Positions 17,067 to 26,678 are shown, counted from the stretch's first letter. The stretch is 37,973 nt of DNA from Deltaproteobacteria bacterium (GCA_020349945.1 CP070704.1:1737503-1775475), one strand, 5' to 3'. The notes: generated by a model from the sequence alone, not told the origin. A program made the numbers and translations.

Positions 17067-17456
17067 ATGATCTATGGTATTGGTGTAGATATTGTAGATA
17101 TACGGAGGATGGGGAGAGTAATCGATAGGTGGGGAACGAGGTTCATAAACAGGGTATTTACTGCCCGGGAGATTAATTCCTGCTCCAGAGGTCTCAAGTC
17201 AGTGTCCTCCCTTGCCCTGCGTTTTGCTGCCAAGGAAGCCTTCTCAAAGGCGATAGGCTTGGGTATGAGAAAGGGTATGAGGTGGCAGGATATAGAGATT
17301 GTGCAAAACCCAAATGGTCGGCCGGACCTCAATGTCACTGGAGAGGCCCTGAGTCTCTGCCATAAGGAGGGAATAACAGGGTGGTATGTTACCCTTTCAG
17401 ATGAGAGTTCCTATGGCATAGCCGTAGTAGTGCTTGAAAAACGTGCCACATCATAA
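17067..17456 (+). CDS. acpS: Holo-[acyl-carrier-protein] synthase
   Basis: AcpS transfers the 4'-phosphopantetheine arm of CoA to acyl carrier protein. The 129-residue protein is standard length. It has the metal-binding D8 in GIGVDIVDI and the second signature ALRFAAKEAFSKAIG, followed by the GRPDL strand and a C-terminal GIAVVVLE strand. It starts at ATG 17067, 37 bp after pdxJ, and is probably co-transcribed with it. Confidence 0.96.
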   Translation: MIYGIGVDIVDIRRMGRVIDRWGTRFINRVFTAREINSCSRGLKSVSSLALRFAAKEAFSKAIGLGMRKGMRWQDIEIVQNPNGRPDLNVTGEALSLCHKEGITGWYVTLSDESSYGIAVVVLEKRATS

Positions 17457-17522
17457 TTCCTTGTCGAGTTTGTTGGGTTCATTGAGCTCATGGGTTTTAA
17501 CCCAAGAAACCCAATAGACTAA

Positions 17523-18035
17523 ATGGCCTTGAGGGTGGAAGAGGTCTCGCTAAAGTATCTGACAACTTCAGTTGAAAAAACTGTCTGGTTAGGCGAGCAA
17601 CTGGGAATCCAATTAACTGATGGCGATATCATTGCGCTCATAGGCGATTTGGGTGGTGGTAAGACGTGGTTCACCAAAGGAGTGGCCATTGGCCTTGAGA
17701 TTGGCCCTGATTATGTAGTCAGTCCCACATTTACCCTTGTTAATGAATACAGGGGTAGGCACCAGCTTTTTCATATAGACCTCTATAGGCTTAAAAACAA
17801 GGCTGAGATCATGGCCTTAGATCTGGAGGGATACCTCTCAGGGGAAGGAATAGTTGTTTTAGAGTGGGCTGACCGTTGGCCAGGGGAGCTTCCGGAGGAG
17901 ACTATTCAGGTAGAGTTAAGAATGGTAGATGAGCATAGCAGGGAGCTTACCTTTTCTGGCTCTCATCTCAGGGCTCGGCAAATTATTGGGACGCTCAGAG
18001 ACAAAGTAGGTCTTTCTCTAAAGAGATTACGATAG
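17523..18035 (+). CDS. tsaE: tRNA t6A biosynthesis ATPase TsaE
   Basis: TsaE is the ATPase that supports the TsaB-TsaD complex making N6-threonylcarbamoyladenosine at position 37 of ANN-decoding tRNAs. The 170-residue protein has the P-loop GDLGGGKT (41-48), the VSPTFTLVNEY block and the HIDLYRL and EWADRWP motifs. It lies 66 bp after acpS. That gap contains an inverted TTGGGTT/AACCCAA pair (about 17470-17515) without a T tract. Its partner tsaD is about 4.6 kb downstream on the same strand. Confidence 0.95.
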   Translation: MALRVEEVSLKYLTTSVEKTVWLGEQLGIQLTDGDIIALIGDLGGGKTWFTKGVAIGLEIGPDYVVSPTFTLVNEYRGRHQLFHIDLYRLKNKAEIMALDLEGYLSGEGIVVLEWADRWPGELPEETIQVELRMVDEHSRELTFSGSHLRARQIIGTLRDKVGLSLKRLR

Positions 18036-18059
18036 AAAGGTTGAAATGGAGTGGGGTTT

Positions 18060-18179
18060 ATGCCTTGGAAAAGGTTATCTATTCTGGTGGCGAGCTTCAG
18101 TATGGTTGTTAGTGTTGGCTGTGGAAGAAGCCCGAAGCAAGGTCAAAGGTACAGAGACTGGAGCTCAGAAAAAAGATAG
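18060..18179 (+). CDS. Tiny putative lipoprotein (39 aa)
   Basis: A short frame starts at ATG 18060 with GGAG eight bases upstream. It encodes a basic start (MPWKR), a hydrophobic stretch and VGCGRSPKQ, so C21 could be lipidated. The remaining 18 residues are polar. It sits alone between tsaE and lysC. It could be a small lipoprotein resembling the short LptM-like class, or the remnant of a longer lipoprotein gene. I do not recognise a family. Confidence 0.42.
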   Translation: MPWKRLSILVASFSMVVSVGCGRSPKQGQRYRDWSSEKR

Positions 18180-18197
18180 AGAATCCACAACTCTTAA

Positions 18198-19442
18198 ATG
18201 AGTTCACTGACTATGGCGTTAATAGTCCAAAAGTATGGCGGTACCTCTGTAGGGTCTATTGAAAAGATAAAAAAAGTTGCCGAGAGGGTAATCGAAACGT
18301 GTGAAAGAGGAAATAGGCTTGTGGTGGTTCTCTCTGCAATGGCCGGACAGACAGATGCCTTGATGAGGCTATCTAAAGAGATAACAGAGACCCCGGACCC
18401 GAGGGAATTAGATGTTTTGCTGGCTACAGGTGAGCAGATGAGTGTGTCTTTATTTGCGATGGCAGTCAAGTCGATGGGATACGATTGTCGATCCCTTCTG
18501 GGCTTCCAGGCAGCTATACATACAGACCAGATCTATGGTAAGGCAAGGATCAAGAAGATTGATACGGATCACATATTAAAGGAGTTAGATGAAAACAGAA
18601 TTGTAGCTGTAGCTGGCTTCCAGGGAATTGATGAAAGGAGAAACATCACCACCTTGGGAAGAGGAGGCTCAGATACTACTGCTGTTGCCCTCACAGCTGC
18701 TCTAAAGGCCACTGTATGCGAGATCTTTACCGATGTTGAGGGTATCTTCTCAGCTGATCCAAACATCTGTACCCATGCCAGAAAACTTGACAGGATATCC
18801 TATGAAGAGATGTTAGAGCTGGCCAGCTTAGGGGCCAGAGTCCTGGATATAAGATCAGTTGAATTTGCAAAAAGGTTTAATGTGCCCATTCATGTTAGAT
18901 CGTCTTTTACAAGGGATGAGGGAACCATGGTAGTAGCAGAAAAGAAAGAGATGGAAAGGGTACTGGTCTCTGGTGTTGTCTCTGACAAAAATGAGGCCAG
19001 AATTACGGTAGTCAAGGTGCCTGACAGGCCTGGAATCGCATTCAAGATATTTGATCCTGTTTTCAAGGCCGGGATAGTGGTGGACATGATTGTCCAGAAT
19101 CCCAGTGCCGAGGGCCTTACCGATCTGTCATTTACCGTGACTAAGACACAGTTTCAGGAGACCTTAACACTGGTTCGAGGGGTTGCTCAAGAGATAGGGG
19201 CAGAAAACGTGCTGGGAGATCAGGATATTGCCAAGGTGTCTATTGTTGGGCTGGGCATGAGAAATCATGCTGGAGTTGCCTCTAAGATGTTTGAGACCCT
19301 GGCACGGGAGAATATTAATATAACTATGATCAGCACCTCTGAGATAAAGATTTCCTGCATTATAGAGGAAAAATATACCGAGCTTGCCGTAAGGGCCCTG
19401 CATGAGGCCTTTGGTCTGGGTAATGAAAAGGAAAAGGATTAG
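18198..19442 (+). CDS. lysC: Aspartate kinase
   Basis: Aspartate kinase phosphorylates aspartate, the first step to lysine, threonine and methionine. The 414-residue protein has the N-terminal [11 protein letters not shown] motif, the catalytic domain with [18 protein letters not shown], and two C-terminal ACT domains (about 265-400) for feedback control by amino acids. It is a monofunctional kinase of usual length. ATG 18213 ([10 protein letters not shown]) is an equally good start and matches the family better. The end overlaps the ComEA-like gene. Confidence 0.96.
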   Translation: MSSLTMALIVQKYGGTSVGSIEKIKKVAERVIETCERGNRLVVVLSAMAGQTDALMRLSKEITETPDPRELDVLLATGEQMSVSLFAMAVKSMGYDCRSLLGFQAAIHTDQIYGKARIKKIDTDHILKELDENRIVAVAGFQGIDERRNITTLGRGGSDTTAVALTAALKATVCEIFTDVEGIFSADPNICTHARKLDRISYEEMLELASLGARVLDIRSVEFAKRFNVPIHVRSSFTRDEGTMVVAEKKEMERVLVSGVVSDKNEARITVVKVPDRPGIAFKIFDPVFKAGIVVDMIVQNPSAEGLTDLSFTVTKTQFQETLTLVRGVAQEIGAENVLGDQDIAKVSIVGLGMRNHAGVASKMFETLARENINITMISTSEIKISCIIEEKYTELAVRALHEAFGLGNEKEKD

Positions 19443-19983
19443 CAGACAGCAAACAGGCCTCTCCATCCTCATTCTGATCCTCCTGCTGGGATGGGGAATA
19501 AACTACCTCTTTTTCCTCCAAGCGGATTGTGGCTTTATCGGAAGGGGAAATGATATCTTTATCTTGGTCACGGGGGAAGTAAGAAACCCCGGGGTGTATG
19601 GATTTAACCGAGAACCTTCTTTAAGGGAATTGATATCGAGTGCTGGTGGCCTGAAGGCAAAACTGCTTGATTCCGAAGGGGATCGATATCCCCATCTCGC
19701 CCGAGGGGTGAGGGTTCAAATCAGCGCAGAGAAAGGGTATATGGAGGTCTTAACTGGATCCATGCCCGCAACGTATAAAGTCACCCTTAAAATCCCCATA
19801 TCTATAAACACCGCGAGTCAGGAAGAACTGGATGCTATACCTGATATAGGGCCTTGTCTTGCTGAAGAAATCATTCATTATCGGTCCCTTTACGGCCCAT
19901 TCAAAACAGCAGAGGGAATAAGGGATGTACCAGGTATAGGGGAACTCCGCTACTTAAAGATAAGGCCCTATATTGGAACTTAG
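19402..19983 (+). CDS. ComEA-like helix-hairpin-helix protein
   Basis: The 193-residue protein has a membrane helix near 20-40 and an extracytoplasmic SLBB-like segment ([15 protein letters not shown], then [12 protein letters not shown], about 55-95). It ends with a ComEA-type double helix-hairpin-helix, [17 protein letters not shown] to [14 protein letters not shown], at about 134-191. ComEA-type proteins bind DNA outside the membrane and can support DNA uptake. No other competence gene is in view. ATG 19402 has AAGG seven bases upstream; ATG 19423 is an alternative. The frame overlaps lysC by 20-41 bp. Confidence 0.87.
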   Translation: MRPLVWVMKRKRISRQQTGLSILILILLLGWGINYLFFLQADCGFIGRGNDIFILVTGEVRNPGVYGFNREPSLRELISSAGGLKAKLLDSEGDRYPHLARGVRVQISAEKGYMEVLTGSMPATYKVTLKIPISINTASQEELDAIPDIGPCLAEEIIHYRSLYGPFKTAEGIRDVPGIGELRYLKIRPYIGT

Positions 19984-20001
19984 AAAATCAGGGGAGTGAT
20001 C

Positions 20002-22566
20002 ATGGCATTTAAAAAGGGCATTCCTGAATGGTTGATTGGCCTCATCCTCACCCTTGTATTCCTGATGATGCTCCTGACGGGCTTTGGTGACTTTACAGAT
20101 GTTATAGAGAAAAAGACATTTGACCTGCGCTCCAGGCTGAGTGCCTCTGGAGAGAGAAATCCAGATATTGAAGTAGTGGCTATAGACGATGATGATTTAG
20201 CTGAAATCGGGCGCTTCCCCTGGCCACGGAATATTCTTGCCAAGGCAATAAATAACCTTGCAATGGCCGGTGCCAAGGTTATTGCCTTGGGTATCATGTT
20301 TAACGAGCCAGAGGAGAGTGCCGGCCTCAAAACGATTAGAGAACTGAAGAAGCTGTATATTGATCTGGATTTTAAGGGCGCATCTGCCGAGACATTTTAT
20401 GCTCTATTGGATAAGGCAGAGTCCGGTCTGGATAGTGACGGGAGATTGGCTGAGGCCTTTAAGAAGGCCGGTAACGTAGTGCTCCCCATATACTTCGATA
20501 CAAGGAGCGCGGGGGGGGACGAGGAGGTTCCCCCTTACCTATACAAAAACTCCTATAAGGTTATCCATGGTCTAGAAGATGCATTGGCCACCGGCTACAT
20601 CAGGTGGCTTTCGAGGTTACAGCCACTCCTTCCCTTATTTGCAGATTCAGTTGCAGGTATTGGTCATATAAACCTTTTTCCGGATAGTGATGGATGCATC
20701 AGGAGTCAACCCCATGTTATTGGGTATATAGACAACACATTCGTTCCGTCGTTTCCTGTTGCGATTGTAAAGGCCTTCAAAGGGTTAGATGACAGTCACA
20801 TCAGGCTTGTTTTGGGAGAGGGAATCGATATAAAGGTCAATCCATCCAAGACAGTCAGAATCCCAGCCACAGATGTTAATATGTCAACCCTCATTAAATG
20901 GAATGAGGGGCCCGGTGTTGCATTTCACGCAACACCATTCAGGCAGATTCTCGAGAAGGAGTTTCAAACAAGCCTCTTCAGGGACAAGATAGTTATCGTT
21001 GGACCTACTGCCCCAGGGATTGGGGGCCGCTTTGTGACACCTATTTCTAGTACATTACCGGGCGTGGAGATAATAGCCAATTCCGTGTCCAATATCTTAA
21101 GGGAGAGATTCCTTGTGCGGCCTCCATGGATAACAGTTATTGAGCTTGGCATAATCCTCCTTTTCGGACTTTATATATCATTTTTCCTGCCCAGGCTAAA
21201 GGCCAGTACCGGAGCCATCACCACTTTAGTCCTCTTTCTTTGTTACGGAACAGCAGGGGCGACGCTGTTTTTTCGTTCCAATATATGGCTCAAGATTACG
21301 CCGCAACTAGTTCTCTTGATCCTGGGCTATATCTTAGTTGTGAGCAGACATTTCTTCATAACCGAGAGGACAAAGGAAAAGGTGGAGGCGGATTCTGTTG
21401 AAACGAACAAGTCCCTTGGTCTGTCTTTCCAGCAACAAGGATTGCTGGATCTTGCCTTTGAAAAATTTCGAAAATGCCCCATAGATGAGCCAGGGGTCAA
21501 GGATCTTTTCTACAATCTTGGGCTCGATTATGAGAGAAAGAGGCAGTTTAGTAAGGCATTAGTAGCATATAATATGCTTATCGAAGATGGCAGCAATTTT
21601 AAGGACCTGAGTGAAAGAATACCTAAACTGAAAGCTGTCGAATCCGGCATGATCTTTGGTGCCGGTGGCGCCCATCCTGGTGACATAGGGGTATCGGTAA
21701 AAGACCTGGATACCAAGCCAACACTTGGCAGATATGAGGTTTCCGGTGAAGTAGGTCGTGGTGCAATGGGGATTGTGTATAAGGGGATCGATCCCACGAT
21801 CCACAGGATCGTTGCTATAAAGACCTTGCGACTATCCGATTTTGAAGAAGAGGGAGGTGAGATAAAGGAACGCTTCTTCAGGGAAGCAGAGTCAGCTGGG
21901 CTGTTGAACCATCCTAACATTGTATCTATATACGATGCTGGCGAAGAGCAGGATTTGGCCTATATAGCCATGGAATACCTGGATGGAGAAAATTTGGTGC
22001 AATTCAGCCGTAAGGGGAACCTACTCCCTTTGAGGGACGTGCTTAATATTATAGCCTATGTAGCCGATGCCTTAGATTATGCCCACAGCAAAGAGGTTGT
22101 TCACAGGGACATAAAACCGGCCAACATTATGGTGCTCAAAGATACAGGGGGTATAAAGGTTACGGATTTTGGTACCGCCAGGATCACTTCCTCATCCAAG
22201 ACAAAGGCCGGTGTTATTCTGGGCACCCCTGCTTATATGTCTCCTGAACAGGTGAGCGGGAAAAAGGTTGATGGACGCTCGGATGTATTCTCGTTGGGGG
22301 TAGTTCTTTATGAGATGCTGAGTGGCCAAAAGCCTTTTGAGGCTGAAGATATAACATCACTTATGGACCGGATTACCAAAGAGAAACACCAATCAGTGAG
22401 GGAGATTAATCCAAAGATTCCACCTGTTGTTGAAAAGATAGTAGATAAGGCCCTGGCCAAGGGCGTTAGTAAACGTTACCAGAGGGCGGATTTGATGGCG
22501 GAACATCTCAGAAAGGTAATAGAACGGATAGATCAATTACAAAAGAATAGGGCCTCTAAACAGTAA
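20002..22566 (+). CDS. CHASE2-TPR receptor Ser/Thr protein kinase
   Basis: The 854-residue protein joins an outside sensor to an inside kinase. A first membrane helix (about 9-27) precedes a CHASE2 domain (about 33-365). Three membrane helices follow (about 376-396, 403-423 and 432-448), then a TPR-like segment (470-545) and a Hanks-type kinase (577-840). The kinase is complete: GRGAMG at 585-590, catalytic-lysine AIK with K607, HRD at 701-703, DFG at 722-724 and GTPAYMSPEQ at 741-750. The start is ATG 20002, five bases after GGGGAG; an upstream GTG at 19996 is part of that site. The ligand is unknown. No partner phosphatase is visible. Confidence 0.93.
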   Translation: MAFKKGIPEWLIGLILTLVFLMMLLTGFGDFTDVIEKKTFDLRSRLSASGERNPDIEVVAIDDDDLAEIGRFPWPRNILAKAINNLAMAGAKVIALGIMFNEPEESAGLKTIRELKKLYIDLDFKGASAETFYALLDKAESGLDSDGRLAEAFKKAGNVVLPIYFDTRSAGGDEEVPPYLYKNSYKVIHGLEDALATGYIRWLSRLQPLLPLFADSVAGIGHINLFPDSDGCIRSQPHVIGYIDNTFVPSFPVAIVKAFKGLDDSHIRLVLGEGIDIKVNPSKTVRIPATDVNMSTLIKWNEGPGVAFHATPFRQILEKEFQTSLFRDKIVIVGPTAPGIGGRFVTPISSTLPGVEIIANSVSNILRERFLVRPPWITVIELGIILLFGLYISFFLPRLKASTGAITTLVLFLCYGTAGATLFFRSNIWLKITPQLVLLILGYILVVSRHFFITERTKEKVEADSVETNKSLGLSFQQQGLLDLAFEKFRKCPIDEPGVKDLFYNLGLDYERKRQFSKALVAYNMLIEDGSNFKDLSERIPKLKAVESGMIFGAGGAHPGDIGVSVKDLDTKPTLGRYEVSGEVGRGAMGIVYKGIDPTIHRIVAIKTLRLSDFEEEGGEIKERFFREAESAGLLNHPNIVSIYDAGEEQDLAYIAMEYLDGENLVQFSRKGNLLPLRDVLNIIAYVADALDYAHSKEVVHRDIKPANIMVLKDTGGIKVTDFGTARITSSSKTKAGVILGTPAYMSPEQVSGKKVDGRSDVFSLGVVLYEMLSGQKPFEAEDITSLMDRITKEKHQSVREINPKIPPVVEKIVDKALAKGVSKRYQRADLMAEHLRKVIERIDQLQKNRASKQ

Positions 22567-22604
22567 CTTCTGCCCATTCATCTTTGGTAGAACGATGCCA
22601 GATT

Positions 22605-23636
22605 ATGTATATACTTGGTATAGATACCTCCTGCGATGATACCTGTACGGCAATATTAGAGGATGGAAAGAGATTATTATCCAATATTGTTAACTCTCAG
22701 GTCATTGTCCACCACAGATACGGGGGGGTAGTCCCGGAGCTTGCCTCAAGGGAACATATCAGGAATATCGTTCCTGTTGTCAGGGAGTCCCTCAGAAAGG
22801 CCCACCTCAATAATAGAGATATTGATGCAATAGCGGTTACTATGGGACCAGGTCTTGTTGGTGCCCTGTTAGTTGGCATTTATTTCGCCAAGGCCTTCAG
22901 CTATGCCAACAATATCCCCCTCATAGGAATCAATCACTTGGAGGGGCATATTCTCTCTATCTTCTTGGAAAAGAGGTCCCCCCCCTTTCCCTTTGTGGCC
23001 TTAACTGTTTCAGGTGGCCATACAAATATCTATCATGTCCACGATTTCGGGGACTATACGGTGTTGGGCCAGACCTTGGACGATGCGGCTGGAGAGGCAT
23101 TCGATAAGATCGCAAAACTTCTGTACTTAGGTTATCCGGGCGGCCCGGAGATAGAAAAACTGGCTGCCACGGGCCGGCCTGAGGCCATTGAGTTTCCGAG
23201 GGCCTACCTATCCAAGGACTCTCTTGACTTCAGCTTTAGTGGTCTCAAGACTGCCGTCGCCCTTTATTTTAGGAAATGGCGCAATCAGAAAACAAGGGAA
23301 CACAAAATCAAGATAGCAGATATCGCCGCATCCTTTCAGGCCGCAGTGGTTGATATCCTCATCGATAAGGTGATTGCCGCTACGGATCAGGTTGGTGTAA
23401 AGTCAGTTGTGCTTGCGGGAGGAGTGGCCAGAAACAACTATTTACGCTGTAAGTTACAAAAAGCGATGAGTAAAAAAGGAATTGATCTCTATACCCCTCG
23501 TCTGGAATTCTGCACAGATAACGGGGCCATGATAGCTGTCGCCGGTTATCATAGGATAATCAGGGGCGAAAGGGATGATCTGACCTTAGATGCGAAGTCG
23601 AGATTTCCTTTAGATCAAATTCAGACACCTCATTGA
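22605..23636 (+). CDS. tsaD: tRNA N6-threonylcarbamoyltransferase TsaD
   Basis: TsaD transfers the threonylcarbamoyl group to A37 of tRNA, working with TsaB and TsaE. The 343-residue reading from ATG 22605 begins YILGIDTSCDDT, as expected for the family; a TTG at 22584 would add seven unlikely residues. The metal-binding histidines are H111 and H115 in NHLEGH. VSGGHTN, the LDDAAGEAFDK block and the C-terminal FCTDNGAMIA are all present. It follows the kinase gene by about 40 bp. Confidence 0.97.
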   Translation: MYILGIDTSCDDTCTAILEDGKRLLSNIVNSQVIVHHRYGGVVPELASREHIRNIVPVVRESLRKAHLNNRDIDAIAVTMGPGLVGALLVGIYFAKAFSYANNIPLIGINHLEGHILSIFLEKRSPPFPFVALTVSGGHTNIYHVHDFGDYTVLGQTLDDAAGEAFDKIAKLLYLGYPGGPEIEKLAATGRPEAIEFPRAYLSKDSLDFSFSGLKTAVALYFRKWRNQKTREHKIKIADIAASFQAAVVDILIDKVIAATDQVGVKSVVLAGGVARNNYLRCKLQKAMSKKGIDLYTPRLEFCTDNGAMIAVAGYHRIIRGERDDLTLDAKSRFPLDQIQTPH

Positions 23637-23730
23637 TAGGTTCCTGCCTATTCCGGTATCAGGCTGCTTGTTGTTCTTCCCCGCCACAGGTGAACCAAGC
23701 ACATAAAGCCACGCAGGGAGTCATGAGACA

Positions 23731-24142
23731 ATGGCCAGAGATGCCATGTGAGCGCCAATTTCGCTATATATATCTGAGCTCATCAGGCTTACAGGCCATC
23801 CCCATGAGCTAGCCTTAGGCATGGCCTTGGGCATATTCACCGGTATGCTGCCAGGTATCCCCTTTCAGACAATCGTTCCTTAGCCTTTAAGGCACGTAAG
23901 ACAACAGCAGCCGCTGGAACCATATATCTTGTTTACACATATTGTTATGTGATAGGATCATTTATCGTGGGATGTGATCATGCCACAAAGGCTCTGGCGC
24001 CAGTGGCGTGGTAGTTTCGACCTTTCCCTTGGGAGGTATTCTGCTGGGTCTTATATTTGCGATACCTTCATATGTTATGTTCCTCTATTTTTTTAGGAAC
24101 CTTATCTCATGGCGCACATCAAGAAGGCTCAGCAAGGTCTAA
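23731..24142 (+). pseudogene. Decayed DUF2062-family membrane protein gene
   Basis: Three plus-strand frames together give one DUF2062-like protein. Frame A (23770-23879) reads ISELIRLTGHPHELALG, then MALGIFTGMLPGIPFQTIV. After a stop, frame B (from 23880) reads LAFKARKTTAAAGTIYLVYT and YCYVIGSF. Frame C (from about 24012) reads VVSTFPLGGILLGLIFAIPS, YVMFLYFFRNLISW and ends with TAA at 24140-24142. At least two frameshifts and an early in-frame TGA interrupt it. DUF2062 proteins are small membrane proteins of unknown function. The end overlaps the rsmA start. Confidence 0.72.
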
Positions 24143-24993
24143 ACGTCTCGAGGACCTTGTTATTTAAATCAGGGCTTAGACCCAGAAAAAGACTGGGACA
24201 ACACTTTCTGGAGGATCCTGGTACAGTTAACAAAATCATCGCCCACGCAAGATTTACTGAAAACGATGTGGTTGTAGAAATTGGATCAGGTTTAGGGGCC
24301 TTAACGATCCCTATTCTTCCCCACGTGTGTCATGTGGTGGCTATAGAGAAGGATCCATTGTTGATAGATGTATTAAAAGAAAGGATGTTGCTGAAGGATA
24401 AGGAAAAGATCACCTTTATTTCCGGGGATGTCCTGAGATTTGATATCAAAGAGATCCATGATACCTATGAAAAGAAGATCAAGGTATTGGGTAATCTTCC
24501 CTATAACATCTCATCTCCATTCCTGGAAAAGCTTATAGTGAACCGAGATTACATTAAAACTGCAATCCTCATGTTTCAATACGAATTGGCGCAACGGTTG
24601 ATTGCTGGGCCAAAGCAAAAAGCATACGGGGCCCTGAGCGTTATCAGTCAATACTATGCCCGTATATCTCCCCTCATCAAGGTTAACAGGGATGCCTTTT
24701 ACCCGAAACCAAAGGTGGATTCAATGGTTTTGGAGATTGATTTTGAGAAACCATACCCGCTTCAGGCAGAAAACGAGGAATCTTTTCATAGGATCGTCAA
24801 GGCGGCATTTAGTTGCCGGAGGAAGACAATCCTGAACTCCCTTGAAAGGGGCATGGTTTCTGTATCCAGGGAAATGATTGCACATGCCCTTGAAAAATGC
24901 CTCATTTACCCAAAGAGAAGGGCTGAGACCCTCACTATAGATGAATACCTACATTTGAGCTCTGTCTTAACACCAGATAAGACAAACCCTTGA
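24109..24993 (+). CDS. rsmA: 16S rRNA dimethyladenosine transferase
   Basis: RsmA (KsgA) dimethylates two adjacent adenines in helix 45 of 16S rRNA. The 294-residue protein shows RPRKRLGQHFLEDP, SAM motif I VVEIGSGLGALT, the catalytic NLPYNISSPF motif and the C-terminal domain with FYPKPKVDSMVLEI. The first 25 residues (from ATG 24109) precede the conserved part and overlap the tail of the DUF2062 pseudogene, so the true start could be further in. Confidence 0.95.
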   Translation: MAHIKKAQQGLNVSRTLLFKSGLRPRKRLGQHFLEDPGTVNKIIAHARFTENDVVVEIGSGLGALTIPILPHVCHVVAIEKDPLLIDVLKERMLLKDKEKITFISGDVLRFDIKEIHDTYEKKIKVLGNLPYNISSPFLEKLIVNRDYIKTAILMFQYELAQRLIAGPKQKAYGALSVISQYYARISPLIKVNRDAFYPKPKVDSMVLEIDFEKPYPLQAENEESFHRIVKAAFSCRRKTILNSLERGMVSVSREMIAHALEKCLIYPKRRAETLTIDEYLHLSSVLTPDKTNP

Positions 24994-25013
24994 CACCCCA
25001 TAAGGTCAATGCT

Positions 25014-25166
25014 ATGTACCTTTTGAGCAGGTGGATGGGATCAAGAAGGTATATAGAGGAGATAAATCACGTTGACCTGTTCAAAAGGGTGGTTATCTCA
25101 GACGTCCTCTTTGATAAGGACAGGATCTTTGCGAGGTCAGTCTTGGGCTGGACGCTTGCACCATAA
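25014..25166 (+). CDS. Short ORF of unknown meaning (50 aa)
   Basis: Between rsmA and panC a frame from ATG 25014 encodes 50 residues, with SRRYIEEINHVDLFKRVVIS in the middle and ARSVLGWTLAP at the end. The amino-acid mix looks protein-like (alternating charged and hydrophobic residues), so it may be the 3' remnant of a longer gene. There is no clear ribosome-binding site and I recognise no family. Confidence 0.25.
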   Translation: MYLLSRWMGSRRYIEEINHVDLFKRVVISDVLFDKDRIFARSVLGWTLAP

Positions 25167-25195
25167 AAGATGAACATAAGACCCCTTAGAAAATC

Positions 25196-26044
25196 ATGGA
25201 ACTCATAGAAAAGATAGCATTGATGCGGGAATTGTCCGAGAAATGGAGAGGCGATGGAGATATCATCTCACTTGTACCAACCATGGGATTTCTCCACGAG
25301 GGCCATATGGAGCTGCTGAGGGTTGGCAGGGAAAAGGGGGATAGAGTGATAATGAGTATCTTCGTTAATCCAACCCAGTTTGGTCCCCAGGAAGACTACA
25401 GTAGGTATCCCAGGGATACTGAGGGAGACCTCCGTAAGGCCCGCTCTGCCGGAGTCGACGCTGTGTTCATGCCAACTGTGGAAGAGATGTACCCTGAGGG
25501 TTTCCAGAGCACTGTTAGGGTAGAAGGGATCACGAGGTACCTTTGCGGAGGATCAAGGCCCGGACACTTTGCCGGAGTAACCACTGTGGTCGCCAAGCTC
25601 TTTAATATCACCAAACCACACCTGGCCATCTTTGGCGAAAAGGACTATCAACAGTTAGGTGTTATCAAACAGATGGTCAGGGATTTAAACATGGACATTG
25701 AGATTATTGGGGTTCCGACAGTCCGACAAAGAGATGGCCTTGCGGTGAGTAGCAGGACGAGTTATTTGAGCTCAGAGGAGAGGTCGTCAGCATTGAGCCT
25801 GAAGAAGGGCTTGGATTTAGCCAGGGCCATGGTAGCGGAAGGTGAAAAGGAGCCTGCCAAGATCATAAATGCCGTAAGGCAGCTGATCCTCAGTCACCCA
25901 TTTACAGAGATTGACTATATAACCATCTGTGATCCAGAAAAACTTACCGACATCGAGATAATCGACAGACCGTGCCTTGTCGCATTGGCAGTGAAAGTGG
26001 GAAAGGCAAGGTTGATAGATAATGTTATGGTGAGGGAAAATTGA
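25196..26044 (+). CDS. panC: Pantothenate synthetase
   Basis: PanC joins pantoate and beta-alanine with ATP, the last step to pantothenate. The 282-residue protein has the nucleotidyltransferase HIGH-type motif in GFLHEGHMELL (H34, H37). It also has FVNPTQFGP, the FGEKDYQQL block, and SSRTSYLS as the KMSKS-like element. It is full length. The stop codon overlaps the TTG start of the DUF502 gene, so the two are probably coupled. Confidence 0.96.
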   Translation: MELIEKIALMRELSEKWRGDGDIISLVPTMGFLHEGHMELLRVGREKGDRVIMSIFVNPTQFGPQEDYSRYPRDTEGDLRKARSAGVDAVFMPTVEEMYPEGFQSTVRVEGITRYLCGGSRPGHFAGVTTVVAKLFNITKPHLAIFGEKDYQQLGVIKQMVRDLNMDIEIIGVPTVRQRDGLAVSSRTSYLSSEERSSALSLKKGLDLARAMVAEGEKEPAKIINAVRQLILSHPFTEIDYITICDPEKLTDIEIIDRPCLVALAVKVGKARLIDNVMVREN

Positions 26045-26670
26045 AAGGCCTCAGGACGAGCCTAAAAAATTACTTTCTTACCGGTCTGCTGGTGATTTTA
26101 CCAGTCTTCGTAACGGTGTACATTGTCCTGTTTTTGATCAGAGGTATGGATGCGATACTGAGGTTTATCCCTGCTAGATACCTGCCGGAAACCTATCTTC
26201 ACTATATACCGGGGCTTGGACTCATCTTGGCAATTATTCTTATTTCTGCTGTCGGGGTTTTAACCAGGAATTTTGCCGGCAGGAGGGTAGTGCAGTTCTG
26301 GGAAGATATGGTTGACAGGATTCCCTTGGTGAGAATTATCTATTCAGGGGTAAAGCAGCTCCTGGAGGCCTTTTTTGTGCAGAAAACCGGTGCCTTCAGA
26401 AGGGTAGCACTGCTCGAATATCCCAGGCGCGGGGTCTACGTTATTGGCTTTATAACAGGGGAAAGCAGGGGGGAGGTACAGAGAAAAACCAACAAGACTA
26501 TGATAAATGTCTTTGTCCCGACAACGCCTAATCCTACGAGTGGATTCTATGTGCTTATGCCGGAAGATGAACTGGTAGTCCTCGATATGACTGTTGAAGA
26601 TGCATTCAAACTGATCATTTCTGGTGGCATTTTTACTCCAACTGAGGGCAGCAAGATTGCCAAAAGATAA
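26041..26670 (+). CDS. DUF502-family membrane protein
   Basis: The 209-residue protein has two membrane helices (about 12-32 and 56-76), then a soluble region with DRIPLVRIIYSGVKQLLEAF and TTPNPTSGFYVLMPEDEL, all hallmarks of DUF502. The family function is unknown. The TTG start overlaps the panC TGA as TTGA, indicating translational coupling. A hairpin follows at 26679-26695. Confidence 0.9.
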   Translation: MKGLRTSLKNYFLTGLLVILPVFVTVYIVLFLIRGMDAILRFIPARYLPETYLHYIPGLGLILAIILISAVGVLTRNFAGRRVVQFWEDMVDRIPLVRIIYSGVKQLLEAFFVQKTGAFRRVALLEYPRRGVYVIGFITGESRGEVQRKTNKTMINVFVPTTPNPTSGFYVLMPEDELVVLDMTVEDAFKLIISGGIFTPTEGSKIAKR

Positions 26671-26678
26671 GGCTGTCA

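Noticed and set aside
23731..23751. Early TGA in the DUF2062 relic as a second selenocysteine codon
   Set aside because: The gene also has frameshifts, the TGA is not at a conserved Cys, and no metal or redox motif surrounds it, so ordinary decay is the simpler reading.
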